From positions 60,452,980 through 60,516,979 of the forward strand of contig CM068385.1 in NCBI GenBank assembly GCA_034770075.1: a DNA stretch of 64,000 nt, given 5' to 3'. The stretch is from Aralia elata (Eukaryota; Streptophyta; Magnoliopsida; Apiales; Araliaceae). Position numbers and translations under genes: made by a program. Shown here in pieces: positions 31,093 to 42,068 of the stretch (its first letter is position 1; each line of letters opens with the position of its first letter). A model generated the notes under the pieces. The model was not told where the DNA came from. It ran no database searches and was given only the letters and a program-made list of their open reading frames with translations.

Positions 31093-34000
31093 ATGAGGAT
31101 GTTCGCGGAAATGTTGGCAGAAGCCATGCAATCAAGACCGCCACCTGGAGGGGCCCAACCCGCAGCCGAGCCAGCGTATCATCTGGCAAGTTTTAAAGAC
31201 TTCAAATTGGTTGGACCATCCGAGTTCAAGGGAACTCTTAACCCAATCGAAGCGCAGACCTGGATCGAGGAGATAGAAAAGGTCTTCGAGGTAGCACGGG
31301 TGGCAGAGGAACAGAAAACAAGTTTTGCTACCTTCATGTTAAAGGGCGAGGCAAACTACTGGTGGAAGGCCAACAGGGGCCGAGTGGAAGGAGGCATTGT
31401 CGCATGGGAACGCTTTAAGGAGATGTTCTTGGAAAATTACTTTCCAGAGAGCATGAAGCAAGAGATGGAGATCAAGTTCCTGGAACTAAAACAAGGAAAC
31501 ATGTCTGTGGCTGAGTACGCGGCTAAGTTTAATGAGTTGGCACGGTTTGCAACTCACCAAGTCGACACAGAGGAAATGAAAGCTCGTAGGTTTGAGCAAG
31601 GGTTGAAACCATGGTTATACCGTTCTGTTGCGGTATTGAAAATCAAGACATTTGCAGAATTGTTGGAGAGGGCGATCATTGCAGAGGGTGGCAGTGAGGC
31701 CCTAGCTAAGTACAATCAGGAAAAAAAGAAGGGTCATGAGGGCCAGAAGGCAGGAAGCAGCGGGGGCAGTAACCCCAACAAACGGAAATGGGTCGAGAGT
31801 CAGTCCTCCGGGGGAAACAAATCTCGAAGGGAGGTGAAGAAGCCAGGCAGGTGCAACAATTGTGGCAAGAACCACACGGGGGAATGCATGAAAGGGAAAA
31901 GCGTGTGTTACCGTTGTGGACAACCTGGGCACATGGCCCCACAGTGCCCTAATAAGCCGAAAGGAGGTTATTTCTCCTGTGGATCGCCTGACCACCAGAT
32001 CAAGGATTACCCGAAGAGGAAGGGCGACGCCGGGAGTGGCAACCGAAGCAATAACAACAGCGGGAATAATAACCGGTTGAACTACGGGCCACCAGCCAGT
32101 CAAGCCAACAGGTCGATGGCACGCACGTTCAACATGACTGTTCAGGATGCCATGGAATCCAAAGACGTGGTGTCAGGTATCATCCCAATCAATGATATAT
32201 ATGCATATGTGTTATTTGATTCGGGTGCTACTTGCTCTTTTGTTTCCGAAGAATTTGCTAGTCAGTTAAATTTACCTTGTGAAAAGTTAGAACACCCTAT
32301 GAACGTAGAAGTAGCAAACAAGAAAATTATCCCCGTAGAATGCATTCATAGGAAATGTTGTGCCGAATTGCGAGGATTTAAGCTCAATGTGGATTTGATA
32401 CCAATTCGACTGGGAGAGTTTGATGTAATTCTGGGAATGGATTGGCTATCAATTCACGGAGCAGTTATTGATTGTAAAAAGAAATGTGTACACCTAAAGA
32501 CTCCTAATAAGTCGAAGGTGGTATTCTATGGCAGTAAGTCACCAAAACGATCTTGTTGTCTTACTATGATGCAAACAAGAAGATTACTTAAGAAAGGTTG
32601 CGTGTGTTATTTGGCCCATGTGGTCGATACTCGTCAGGTCGAGGATGAGATGAGTCAAATACCAATCGTGAGGGATTTCGCTGATGTCTTCCCCGATGAA
32701 CTTCCGGGACTGCCGCCGGACAGGGAAACCGAGTTCATTATCGATTTGGCACCGGGAACCGCACCAATATCGAAGCCGTCGTATCGAATGGCACCGGTAG
32801 AAATGAAAGAGTTGATGGTGCAACTGCAGGAACTGTTAGATAAAGGTTACATCAGACCTAGCGTGTCCCCATGGGGAGCGCCAGTTCTGTTTGTAAAGAA
32901 GAAAGATGGTTCGATGCGACTTTGTATCGACTACCGGGAGTTGAACAAAGTTACGATTAAGAATAGGTATCCGCTTCCTAGGATTGACGATCTGTTTGAT
33001 CAACTTAAGGGAGCAAAATACTTTTCAAAGATCGACCTAAGAACAGGCTATCATCAGCTTAAGGTGAGACAGGAAGATATCCCGAAGACTGCATTCAGAA
33101 CTCGTTACGGGCACTTCGAGTTTCTGGTAATGTCCTTTGGATTGACGAATGCACCAGCAACATTCATGGATATGATGAAAAGAGTGTTCAAGCAGTACTT
33201 GGACAAGTTCGTAGTCGTATTCATCGATGACATTCTGGTGTATTCAGGGACGGAGGAGGAGCATGCTGAACATTTAAAGATTGTGTTGGAAGCTCTCAGG
33301 AGGGAGAAGTTGTACGCAAAGTTTTCTAAGTGTGAGTTTTGGTTGCAGAGGGTACAATTTCTGGGTCACGTCATCGACAAAGATGGTGTTTCGGTGGACC
33401 CAGCAAAAGTAGAAGCGGTTATCAATTGGGAACAACCGAAGACCCCAACAGAGATCAGGAGTTTCTTGGGATTAGCGGGATACTATCGAAGATTCATACA
33501 AGATTTTTCAAAGATAGCATCGCCATTGACTAACCTCACCAGGAAAACAGTTAAGTTCGTTTGGTCGGAGAAATGTGAGGAAAGTTTTATGGAGCTGAAG
33601 AAGAGACTTAGTCAAGCACCGGTGTTGACCTTACCAGACAACACTGGGGGTTTTGTAGTGTATAGCGATGCATCACACAAAGGTCTCGGCTGTGTGCTGA
33701 TGCAGCACGGCAAGGTAGTGGCGTACGCATCACGTCAGCTGAAAGACTATGAAAAGGGTTACCCGACTCATGACTTAGAGTTAGCAGCGGTAGTTTTCGC
33801 CTTGAAGATTTGGAGGCACTACCTATACGGGGAGAAGTGCGAGATATGTACAGATCACAAAAGTCTGAAATATATCTTCACTCAAAAGGAGCTGAACATG
33901 AGGCAACGCCGATGGTTAGAATTGATCAAGGACTACGATTGTGAAATTCTGTACCATCCGGGCAAAGCAAATGTAGTGGCTGATGCCTTAAGCAGGAAAG

Positions 34001-35556
34001 GCAAGGTGAAATTGATGCAGCTGACGGTTCAAGAGGAATTGATAAGGGACTTTGAACGTCTGGAACTGGAGGTTAAGTATCCGATGGAGACGGACAAAAA
34101 ATTGTGTACTGTAACAGCAGGTCCGACTCTATTGGATAAAATAAAGGAGGCTCAAGAATTTGACGAAGAGTGCATTGACATTAAGAAGCAATTATCGGAG
34201 GGAAAAACATTGAAGTTCAAGGTTGACAGCACAGGGTTGCTAAGATTCGAGGGAAGGATCTGGGTACCATACGTACCAGACCTAAGGGAAGAGATATTGC
34301 AGGAGGCCCATAATACGAGATTTTCGGTACATCCGGGTAGCACCAAAATGTATCAAGATCTTCATCAGCATTATTGGTGGCCGCACTTGAAGGGGGAAGT
34401 TGCAGAATTCGTCAGCCAGTGTTTAACTTGTCAGAGGATCAAGGCAGAGCACCAGCGGCCGAGCGGATTATTGCAACCCTTAGAGATTCCTGAGTGGAAG
34501 TGGGAACACATCACAATGGATTTTGTGGTAGGACTCCCGACAACCCAAAAGGGTCTAGACGCCATCTGGGTGATCGTAGATCGGTTGACAAAGTCTGCCC
34601 ACTTTCTACCGATCAAGATCAGGTACAAATTGGAACAGTTGGCGAAACTTTATGTGAAGGAGATAGTATCACGACATGGGGTGCCGGTATCTATTGTGTC
34701 TGACAGAGATCCGCGCTTCACGTCAAATTTTTGGAGAAGCCTACAAGAGAGACTGGGAACACAGTTAAGAATGAGTACGACATATCATCCTCAGACTGAT
34801 GGTCAGAGTGAGCGAACAATTCAGACTCTAGAGGATATGCTCCGGGCAGTTGTGATGGACTTAAGTGGCAGCTGGGACGAGCACTTGCCACTAGTAGAGT
34901 TCGCCTACAACAATAGTTACCATGCTAGTATTGGTATGCCACCGTACGAAGCGCTATACGGAAGGAAGTGTCGAACGCCGTTGTGTTGGGATGAAGTTGG
35001 TGAACGGAGGTTGTTGGGACCAGAATTGGTACAACAAACCGTGGAAATTATTAAAGTAATAAGACAACGGTTAGTAGCAACCCAGGATCGTCAGAAGAAG
35101 TATGCCGACTTACATCGTCAGAAACGAGACTTTGAAGTTGGTAGCTTTGTGTTTCTGAAGGTATCTCCCTGGAAAGGGAAAATCCGTTTTGGAAAGAAGG
35201 GCAAATTGAGCCCTAGGTTCATAGGACCTTTTGAAATATTAAGAAGAATAGGTGAAGTGGCGTACGAGGTAGCATTACCTCCTGAACTTGAGCACATCCA
35301 CAACGTGTTTCATATATCAGTGTTGCATCCGTATAAGCCAGACTATAAGCATGTCATCTCCTATGAACCAATTCAAGTCGAAAGGGACTTATCGTACGAG
35401 GAGATTCCTGTCCAAATACTTGATAGGAAGGAACAAAGGCTGAGGAATAAAACCATCCATTCGGTTAAAGTTCTCTGGAGAAACCACGCGGTGGAAGAAG
35501 CTACGTGGGAACTCGAGGAGAAGATGAGAGCAAATTACCCTCAGTTATTCGAGTAA
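31093..35556 (+). CDS. gypsy-1 gag-pol polyprotein
   Basis: A 1,487-codon frame encoding the structural and replication proteins of the element. Gag occupies residues ~30-250. Zinc knuckles: a short CX2CX3HX3C (C254-C265), a canonical CX2CX4HX4C (C272-C285) and a third whose first and last cysteines are Tyr (Y293, Y306). Protease: LFDSGATCSF, Asp376. Reverse transcriptase: FIDDILVYS, Asp712/713. RNase H: VYSDASHKGLG (~857). Integrase: an HHCC zinc region from ~1073, then D1143, D1204, E1240 with the D-x35-E spacing. The C-terminus (~1415-1487) with VKVLWRNHAVEEATWE resembles the chromodomain-like tail of Tekay/Del-type chromoviruses. An upstream ATG at 31018 (MPPRGRPRN) is in the same frame but meets TGA at 31045, so initiation at 31093 would be secondary. 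Confidence 0.95.
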   Translation: MRMFAEMLAEAMQSRPPPGGAQPAAEPAYHLASFKDFKLVGPSEFKGTLNPIEAQTWIEEIEKVFEVARVAEEQKTSFATFMLKGEANYWWKANRGRVEGGIVAWERFKEMFLENYFPESMKQEMEIKFLELKQGNMSVAEYAAKFNELARFATHQVDTEEMKARRFEQGLKPWLYRSVAVLKIKTFAELLERAIIAEGGSEALAKYNQEKKKGHEGQKAGSSGGSNPNKRKWVESQSSGGNKSRREVKKPGRCNNCGKNHTGECMKGKSVCYRCGQPGHMAPQCPNKPKGGYFSCGSPDHQIKDYPKRKGDAGSGNRSNNNSGNNNRLNYGPPASQANRSMARTFNMTVQDAMESKDVVSGIIPINDIYAYVLFDSGATCSFVSEEFASQLNLPCEKLEHPMNVEVANKKIIPVECIHRKCCAELRGFKLNVDLIPIRLGEFDVILGMDWLSIHGAVIDCKKKCVHLKTPNKSKVVFYGSKSPKRSCCLTMMQTRRLLKKGCVCYLAHVVDTRQVEDEMSQIPIVRDFADVFPDELPGLPPDRETEFIIDLAPGTAPISKPSYRMAPVEMKELMVQLQELLDKGYIRPSVSPWGAPVLFVKKKDGSMRLCIDYRELNKVTIKNRYPLPRIDDLFDQLKGAKYFSKIDLRTGYHQLKVRQEDIPKTAFRTRYGHFEFLVMSFGLTNAPATFMDMMKRVFKQYLDKFVVVFIDDILVYSGTEEEHAEHLKIVLEALRREKLYAKFSKCEFWLQRVQFLGHVIDKDGVSVDPAKVEAVINWEQPKTPTEIRSFLGLAGYYRRFIQDFSKIASPLTNLTRKTVKFVWSEKCEESFMELKKRLSQAPVLTLPDNTGGFVVYSDASHKGLGCVLMQHGKVVAYASRQLKDYEKGYPTHDLELAAVVFALKIWRHYLYGEKCEICTDHKSLKYIFTQKELNMRQRRWLELIKDYDCEILYHPGKANVVADALSRKGKVKLMQLTVQEELIRDFERLELEVKYPMETDKKLCTVTAGPTLLDKIKEAQEFDEECIDIKKQLSEGKTLKFKVDSTGLLRFEGRIWVPYVPDLREEILQEAHNTRFSVHPGSTKMYQDLHQHYWWPHLKGEVAEFVSQCLTCQRIKAEHQRPSGLLQPLEIPEWKWEHITMDFVVGLPTTQKGLDAIWVIVDRLTKSAHFLPIKIRYKLEQLAKLYVKEIVSRHGVPVSIVSDRDPRFTSNFWRSLQERLGTQLRMSTTYHPQTDGQSERTIQTLEDMLRAVVMDLSGSWDEHLPLVEFAYNNSYHASIGMPPYEALYGRKCRTPLCWDEVGERRLLGPELVQQTVEIIKVIRQRLVATQDRQKKYADLHRQKRDFEVGSFVFLKVSPWKGKIRFGKKGKLSPRFIGPFEILRRIGEVAYEVALPPELEHIHNVFHISVLHPYKPDYKHVISYEPIQVERDLSYEEIPVQILDRKEQRLRNKTIHSVKVLWRNHAVEEATWELEEKMRANYPQLFE

Positions 35557-35565
35557 CCTTAGATC

Positions 35566-35587
35566 AAAATTCCGAGGACGGAATTTT
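35566..35587 (+). other. Hairpin between pol stop and polypurine tract of gypsy-1
   Basis: A perfect 9-base stem AAAATTCCG/CGGAATTTT with loop AGGA, between the pol stop and the polypurine tract. Confidence 0.7.
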
Positions 35588-35589
35588 TA

Positions 35590-35603
35590 TAAGGGGGAGA
35601 GGA
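35590..35603 (+). other. gypsy-1 polypurine tract
   Basis: TAAGGGGGAGAGGA immediately before the 3' LTR start; primes plus-strand DNA synthesis in LTR elements. Confidence 0.85.
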
Positions 35604-38600
35604 TGTAATGTCCAGGAATTCTTAAACATTGTATCAAATTTATTTTAATAAATAAAAATTTATTTTATATAATTTTACGGATTTAATTGGATCCATGTAA
35701 TAATTAATATTATATAATTATATGGTCCAGTAATTTTTCTTGCCTTAAAGGGACTCACTAATAAGTTGAATAAATTAATGAGTTGACCCTAGCATTTGAT
35801 TGGCAAGAAAATTAGGATAAGTAAATAAATAATTTCATTTATTATTAGGTTGAGTAATTCGAATAAAGAATTATGGTTAAAATAAATATTTTAAATAATT
35901 AATTGGGTTAGTTATTTAATTGAAGATATTGAAAATGTATGGCGGTTAATCTAATTGGAGTCATTTTCTTTAATTAGGATGACCCATTTTCTTTTGGCCC
36001 AATTTCCCTATTATTTTCTTTTGGGCCGCCCATCATTCATTTAGCCGACCCACTAATTGTAAGCCCATTCCTTATTCTTTACCGGTCGGGTCGTATGAAT
36101 TGTAGTCGGGTTGACCCATGGTGTGGGGTATTATGAGTACCGGCATCTCATTTGGGGAGGAATCAAATCAAGCCAAAACCCTTGTATCAGAGTATCAGGG
36201 GTAACCAAGAAAATCCCACGCCCTAGCCTCTCAAATCAACTAGCCGAACCTAGCTAGACTCCATCAACTGAATCGGACGAGCGAGAGACGGGAGGAAGAA
36301 AAAGGGGGCTGTCAATCACCGGCAACAGCTCGAGTCGATCGATTGAGGGAAAGAGGAGCGTCGACCGGCGGCACGGGTTGGAAAACGAGCGGCGACCAGC
36401 GGATAAACGAGCAACGTCAGAGGCGGCCATCGAAGGGACCAAAGGTTCCAGGAAATCGGCGATTCGACCACCTGGATTACGCTGCTCGAGGATTGATGAG
36501 ATCATCGTCCGTTTACTCCTCTCCTACCGTCGGTCATTGACCAAATCGTTAGGGTATTGCCCAAATAATATGGGGAGAAAAAAAAATCCTCTCTATAAAT
36601 TGAGCCTCAAACCCCTAAACCAAGCTGCCGATTTTTCCCTTGTTTTGTGAGTTCCCAATTAGAAAGTTAGGGTTCCAAAATTAGAGAGCGAGGAAATTGC
36701 GGAGGAGAAAGGGGGCAGGGGCTAGCTGTGGATGTCTGATTTCGTCAATTACTTTGGACGAAGAAGAAGGGCTGCCGTTCGCACCACCTTGAGGTATAAC
36801 CACAGAGTTTTGAGCTACTGTGATAGTTTCTAGTTAGGGTTTTGTATAATTTCCCTTGCGGGTTGTTTTAGTTCTTCTTCTGCACTTAGGCTGTGATGTT
36901 CAACTGTGTTTGGTTAATTAGTTTAGAAATCTGGTATGGTGTTGATTTTACTATACCTTGCAGTGTATTGAATTAAATTGTTTCCCTGTATTGAGGAATT
37001 TTATTCTCTGAATTAAATTAAAATGGTTCGTTGGAATTGTTTGGGTTCTGTATTGGGATATTTGTACTGTGTTGATTCTTTAATTGGGAACCTGGTGTAC
37101 ACTAAAGAACCATAGGTTCTAGCAGTTGATTTTTGGTTCAACGATTTGGTCAGTGTATTGCTTTATGATGCATATCATGTGTTCGCTAGAATGTCTGTGA
37201 GGGATCATTTTGTAGCTTGGCCCTTCTGTTAATTCGGCGACTTGTCAGTTAGGCCTAATAACTCCAGTAAAGTGCTGTGTGTAGTTGAATTTACTAATGT
37301 TGTTATAATGTGAACACTAGCACTGTTATTTTGTAATACCATAATGATACACTAACAAAATAATTATTACTTCATTATTATTTAATTAATATTAAATAAT
37401 AATTAAGTAAAATTAATAAATTAATTATTTATTATTTGATACCTAATAATAAATAACGATTATAAATATTTAATTATTAATATTAAATAATAAGTAAGTA
37501 TGAATAAAGTTAATAAGGTAATTATTTATTATTAGCAATGAATAATAAATAAAGGTAGAAAATATTTAATTATTATTGGATAATAATTCAATATGAATAA
37601 AGTTAATAAATTAATTATTTATTATTTAATAATAAATAAAGATAATAAATATTTAACTATTATTTGATTGATAATTAAATAATAATTAAAAATGAATAAA
37701 TTAGTAAGATAATAAATATTTAATTATTATTTAACTAATATTAAATAATAATTAAGTATGAATAGATTTATAAATAAAGATAATAAATATTTAATTGTTA
37801 TTTAATTAATATTAAATAATAATTAAGTATGAATAAAGTAATTATTTATTATTTATCAATAAATAATAAATAAAGATAATAAATATTTAGTTATTGTTTA
37901 AATTAATATTAAATAATAACTAAGTATGAATAAAGTTAATAAGTTAATTATTTATTATTTATCCCTAAAATATAAATAAAGCTAATAAATATTTGATTAT
38001 TGTTTAACTACTATAACCCAGTATGGATAAAATAAATAGATTAATTACTTATTATTGATCCTTAAATAATAAATAAAGTTTATAAATAGTTGATTTTTGC
38101 TTAATTACTATTAAATATTAATCAAGTACGAAGTAAGTTAATAGTTTAATTATTTGTCAGTAAGTGATAAATAAAGATAATAAATATTTAATTATTACTT
38201 AATTAATAATTAAGTATGAGCAAGTAATAAAATAATTATTTATTATTGAGTAAAGTAAAGATTTAATGTGAGTAAAGTAAATTATTTATTATTTCTCATT
38301 TAAATAAATAAAGATAATAAGAACTTAATTATTATTAACAATTAAGTATGGGTAGAGTGATACATTAATTTTCTAGTTAATGTTAAATAAGGGAAATAAT
38401 TTCGAAAGTGAATAATAGCTAAGCAACCTATTTAGTTGTTGCCACTGTTAGCTAGTAATGCCTTAATTATTTAGTGCAGTAAATAATAACTTGGGTTACT
38501 AAACATTACTAAGTTGAATAAGCATGATTAGTTATCGAAATAATAACTAAAGGTCATTAACTTAAATTCTTTTAGTTAATGATTAAATAGTAATTAAATG

Positions 38601-39743
38601 TATTCGGTGAATTGTTTATCTGCTAAATAAATAGCATAAGTGAGTATAGTTACGCAATGCTAATGGATAAACCAACTCTACCAACTGATAGGTTATCCAA
38701 GATCAATTAATTAAAGCTAGATCTTATCTGTAGCTGAGCAATCAGGCAAGTTCTACCTTACTCAACTTTTACATTGAGCAAGTTTCTAAACCTTATGCAT
38801 TATTTTTAATTCGTGCAAAAAGGTATATATTGCAAGTTATTCTTTAAGCTTGAATCCTATCTCCAAGCATGCTTTAAGTGGTCTAATTGCTTTTAAAATT
38901 ATTCCACATCTTTGTATTTATTGACATTCGCACTCGTGCACTTGAATTCGTATATTTATTTAAGTTCAGTAATTTGTGAACTATTCATGGTTAAGTCTGT
39001 ATCCTTGTTCGGTCAGGCAAGCCTGTAAGAATTTATAAAAGGTATCCGAACCAATCGATGGTAAGGATTCTTAGACTAAATGGACACCCCTTTTATTATA
39101 GGGGAGTATCCCAGGTACCGTATATAAGGTACAACTAGCAGAATTAAATATTATGCATATACATAGCGTACGCGAGGCTGATCCCCTCAAGTACTTATTC
39201 TGTAGCCAGTAACCAGAGGGTCAACCAGCTATTGACTCCTTTGGAAGTTATTGTTCAAAGTCTACTTGACTATCAATTGTTCTAAAAGCATTTATTGTTA
39301 TTGCTTCTGATAATTCTATTGTTGAAATCTCTTTCTATATTCCCTTCATCATGATATATCCTTGTTGTTGTACTTTAAACTTGCTGAGCAAACTCGTTGC
39401 TCATTCATGCTATATCATAACTTTATTGCAGCTAAACCCGAGACGTCAGGGAAGAACAAAGGAAAAGAAAAGATGAAGTAATAGACTTCATGTAGCAGAT
39501 TTTAAATTTACGTATAGTTAATTACTGTTAATGTAATTTAAACCCCAACTTTTATTTAGGGTATGGATTTGTGTAAGCGTTTCAGGTTTTTGTATTCTGA
39601 GACTAGTAACACCTTTGTAATGAACAACGTATGTTTGTTATATTCCGCATTTTAGTTACCATATGTTGTTAGAGGTGAATGTTTGTATTGGATCGTGATG
39701 ACCGGATCCGGGTATTTGGAGACCCGAATTTGGGGGCGTCACA
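35604..39743 (+). repeat. gypsy-1 3' LTR
   Basis: 4,140 bases, nearly identical to the 5' LTR. The TATA box is at 36594-36600. A deletion of about 30 bases lies in the AT-rich array near 38,250. It is followed directly by the ATATT target duplication. Confidence 0.95.
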
Positions 39744-41053
39744 ATATTCCTAATATAATTAGGATCTAATATTAGAATACTCCTATTAATTAATTCCTAA
39801 CTCATTTAGAAATTAAATAATAGTAATAGTAATAATAATAATAAGACTCCTCTTATTAATTTATAATTAGTATTTTCAAAATACTAAATACTAAATATTA
39901 AGTTATTTAATTTATTCTATCAACATAGTTTAAATTAAATACACTTAACTTATTATTACGATTATGCCATTTACTTCTTAAATAAATATTTTTCTTTTGC
40001 GGTGTGACCCTTTAGGTTCTCCATATTAAATCGGTTGTGAATAAATTTATTAGAAAAATTCTAATCTTATTTAATTAAATAAATTAAACTATTTAATTCA
40101 TTTAAATAAATAATATTTATTCTACAATAAGGGTAAGCCCCCTTAGCGATCAACGACTTTCCAGATAATATAGATTTTAACATTAATCACAAAAGAACCT
40201 TTTAGTGAATAGTTACCGTATAATTCAATCCTTTTACCATACAATGTCCCAATTAAATATAAGACATGGAATTACTGTCAAGTATTATTTAATTTAATTA
40301 TATGTATTTCGATTCACAAATGCACAATTCTAAATAATGCAAATTAGAAACAACTTTCTAATTTCATTCTGCCTTGGCCAAGGACTATTGAATTGTCATT
40401 TACCGAATCACATAGGACATTCTCTCCTTTTACTAGAAGCGGTAGATTCTCTGTTGATTATTCACCTATCTCCATGTATAACTTATTATACCCAAGTATA
40501 CCCTATGTCATACCCTAAAGGTATTAAGGAATATGTCAAAGCATAATTCATCATGCACAAGATACTATGATAATCTCAAGTACAAGGATCACTTGTACTA
40601 CTATCACTAGAGGAATCCTATTGACAAGCAAATAAAACTCCATTAGGTATTCCTTTAGCAAACCACGTTCAGTGAACTTATTCTCTAATAAGCACCTACA
40701 TACTTGCTTTAGTGTCTATACACAAATGATTATGAGATCAATCATTCTCTTCCTAAGAGCAAGCAAAATATGTACTAATCTATCCAGATTTACTAATCCC
40801 CTTTTTAGTAATCCATCGATTAGGAACTATTTTAGTTTTAAGCTATCTAAGAATTTAGATCTCATTAGCATGATCATCATCATGATTCTAAAAACATTGC
40901 TTAAAATGGGTTTATCACATTTAATATAACAGCACCATGTAGATAATATAAATGCCTTTAATAAATAATTCCTTTTATTAATAAACGAATAAGATTACAA
41001 AGTACATGCTTTATCATATCAAATATGATTAGCTTGTGTGCATACTATTTTCA
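39744..41053 (-). repeat. copia-1 LTR, outer part
   Basis: This part resumes the LTR with the second ATATT (39,744-39,748) and runs to TGAAAATAG (complement of 41,045-41,053). The two parts together give about 1.76 kb, close to the 1.82-1.84 kb of the copia-A and copia-B LTRs. The short frames at 40,337 and 40,672 are LTR sequence. Confidence 0.85.
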
Positions 41054-41769
41054 CGGACATGCAGAACTTTGGATTTTCAAGCGCGCACCGCGCCATGCCT
41101 GGCTGAGCTTCTGCATACCTAGCGCGCCCCGTGCCGTTCCTTTGCAATTTCAAGCGCGCCCCGCGTCGGTTACGCGGCACGGAATTTGAGGAACGCGTTT
41201 TTGCAGATTTTACCAGATTTGTTTCCTTATTTTTAGGGATTTGTTATATCTAACGAAGTTCTAAGTTGACTAGGATGTTTGTTAGACGGAAAATACTTCT
41301 AAATTAGTTATTTGCTAGTATTTCAATTCCTTTTATAATTAGGGTTTATTTCTACTAGTATAAATAGATTACATGGTTAAAGTAATTGGATGATCAACAA
41401 TAATATTATGAGTTTATTCATACTTGAGAGCTATTCTCTACTTTTGGTTCTTTGAAGGATTTCTAAGTAGTTTTCTTAGTTTTTCTTTGAGATTCGAAGC
41501 TAACTTAGCATACAACAATCCATAGTTGTGTGTGGCATTATTCTACCGCATCATTCGATTGTACCGAGATTACTGCTTATATATAAGCGAGGGGTTTAGG
41601 TGTCGTTGGTGTTCATCCATCACATATTTCATTACTTGATCGATTGTACCAAGGTTCTCGTCTCGTTATGGACGTTGGGTTAAGGTGTCGAAAGAGTTCC
41701 ATCAAATTTACTTACTAGAAACGATTCGGGCGATGACCACCTCACGCAAGCGTGCTGTGGAGTCCATCA
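41054..41769. repeat. Unclassified LTR-like sequence with GC-rich motif cluster
   Basis: This is the flank into which copia-1 inserted. It starts with three GCGCGC-rich blocks (41080-41094, 41121-41136, 41152-41169) in AT-rich surroundings. It continues with a TATA-like TATAAATAGA at about 41,359 and leader-like sequence with two related GATTGTACC blocks. No coding or LTR ends could be fixed. The right edge meets a copia LTR fragment at 41,770. Confidence 0.4.
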
Positions 41770-42068
41770 CCTGTCAATAGGAATTCCTCTAGTGATAGTA
41801 GTACAAGTGATCCTTGGAGTTGAGATCATCATAGTATCTTGTGTATGATGAGTTTTACTTTGACATGTTCCTTAAGACCCTTGGGGTATATCAAAGGGTA
41901 TGCTTGGGTATAATAAGTTGTGCATGGAGATAATGATTGGTCAAAAAGAATCTACCGCTTCTAGTAAAAGGAGAAAGTGTCCTATATGATTCGATAAATG
42001 ACAATTTAGTAGTCCTTGACCAAGGTAGAATGAAATTAGAAAGAATGAAATTAGAAAGTAGTTTCTAA

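Larger units (their letters stand above)
25367..39743 (+). mobile_element. gypsy-1: near-complete Ty3/gypsy (chromovirus-like) retrotransposon
   Basis: A 14.4-kb element with both LTRs (TGTAATGTCC...GGGCGTCACA) and a 5-base target duplication ATATT on each side (25362-25366, 39744-39748). It has a tRNA-Met-type primer-binding site at 29546-29557 and a polypurine tract at about 35,590-35,603. The order inside is extra ORF (29,791-30,618), gag, protease, reverse transcriptase, RNase H and integrase with a chromodomain-like tail, which is the Ty3/gypsy order. By eye the LTRs differ by roughly 1-2 per cent over the parts I compared, plus a small deletion near 38,250, so insertion is recent. It lies within the copia-1 LTR and is the younger of the two. 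Nonsense codons near the gag start and in the extra ORF suggest loss of autonomy. Confidence 0.95.
20530..41053 (-). mobile_element. copia-1: truncated Ty1/copia retrotransposon, interrupted by two insertions
   Basis: Minus-strand element. Reading on that strand: 5' LTR (41,053 down to 24,910, split by gypsy-1), primer-binding site (24,908-24,897, TGGTATCAAGAG), leader with GC-rich repeats, then a LINE-like insert (about 23,633-21,279), gag with zinc knuckle, and the protease start. Homology with copia-B stops at about 20,530, so integrase, reverse transcriptase, RNase H and the 3' LTR are missing. The outer LTR edge reads TGAAAATAGTATGC on the minus strand, matching the other copies (TGAAAGTAGTATGC). 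The body has stops and a changed protease residue, so it is dead. Confidence 0.85.
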
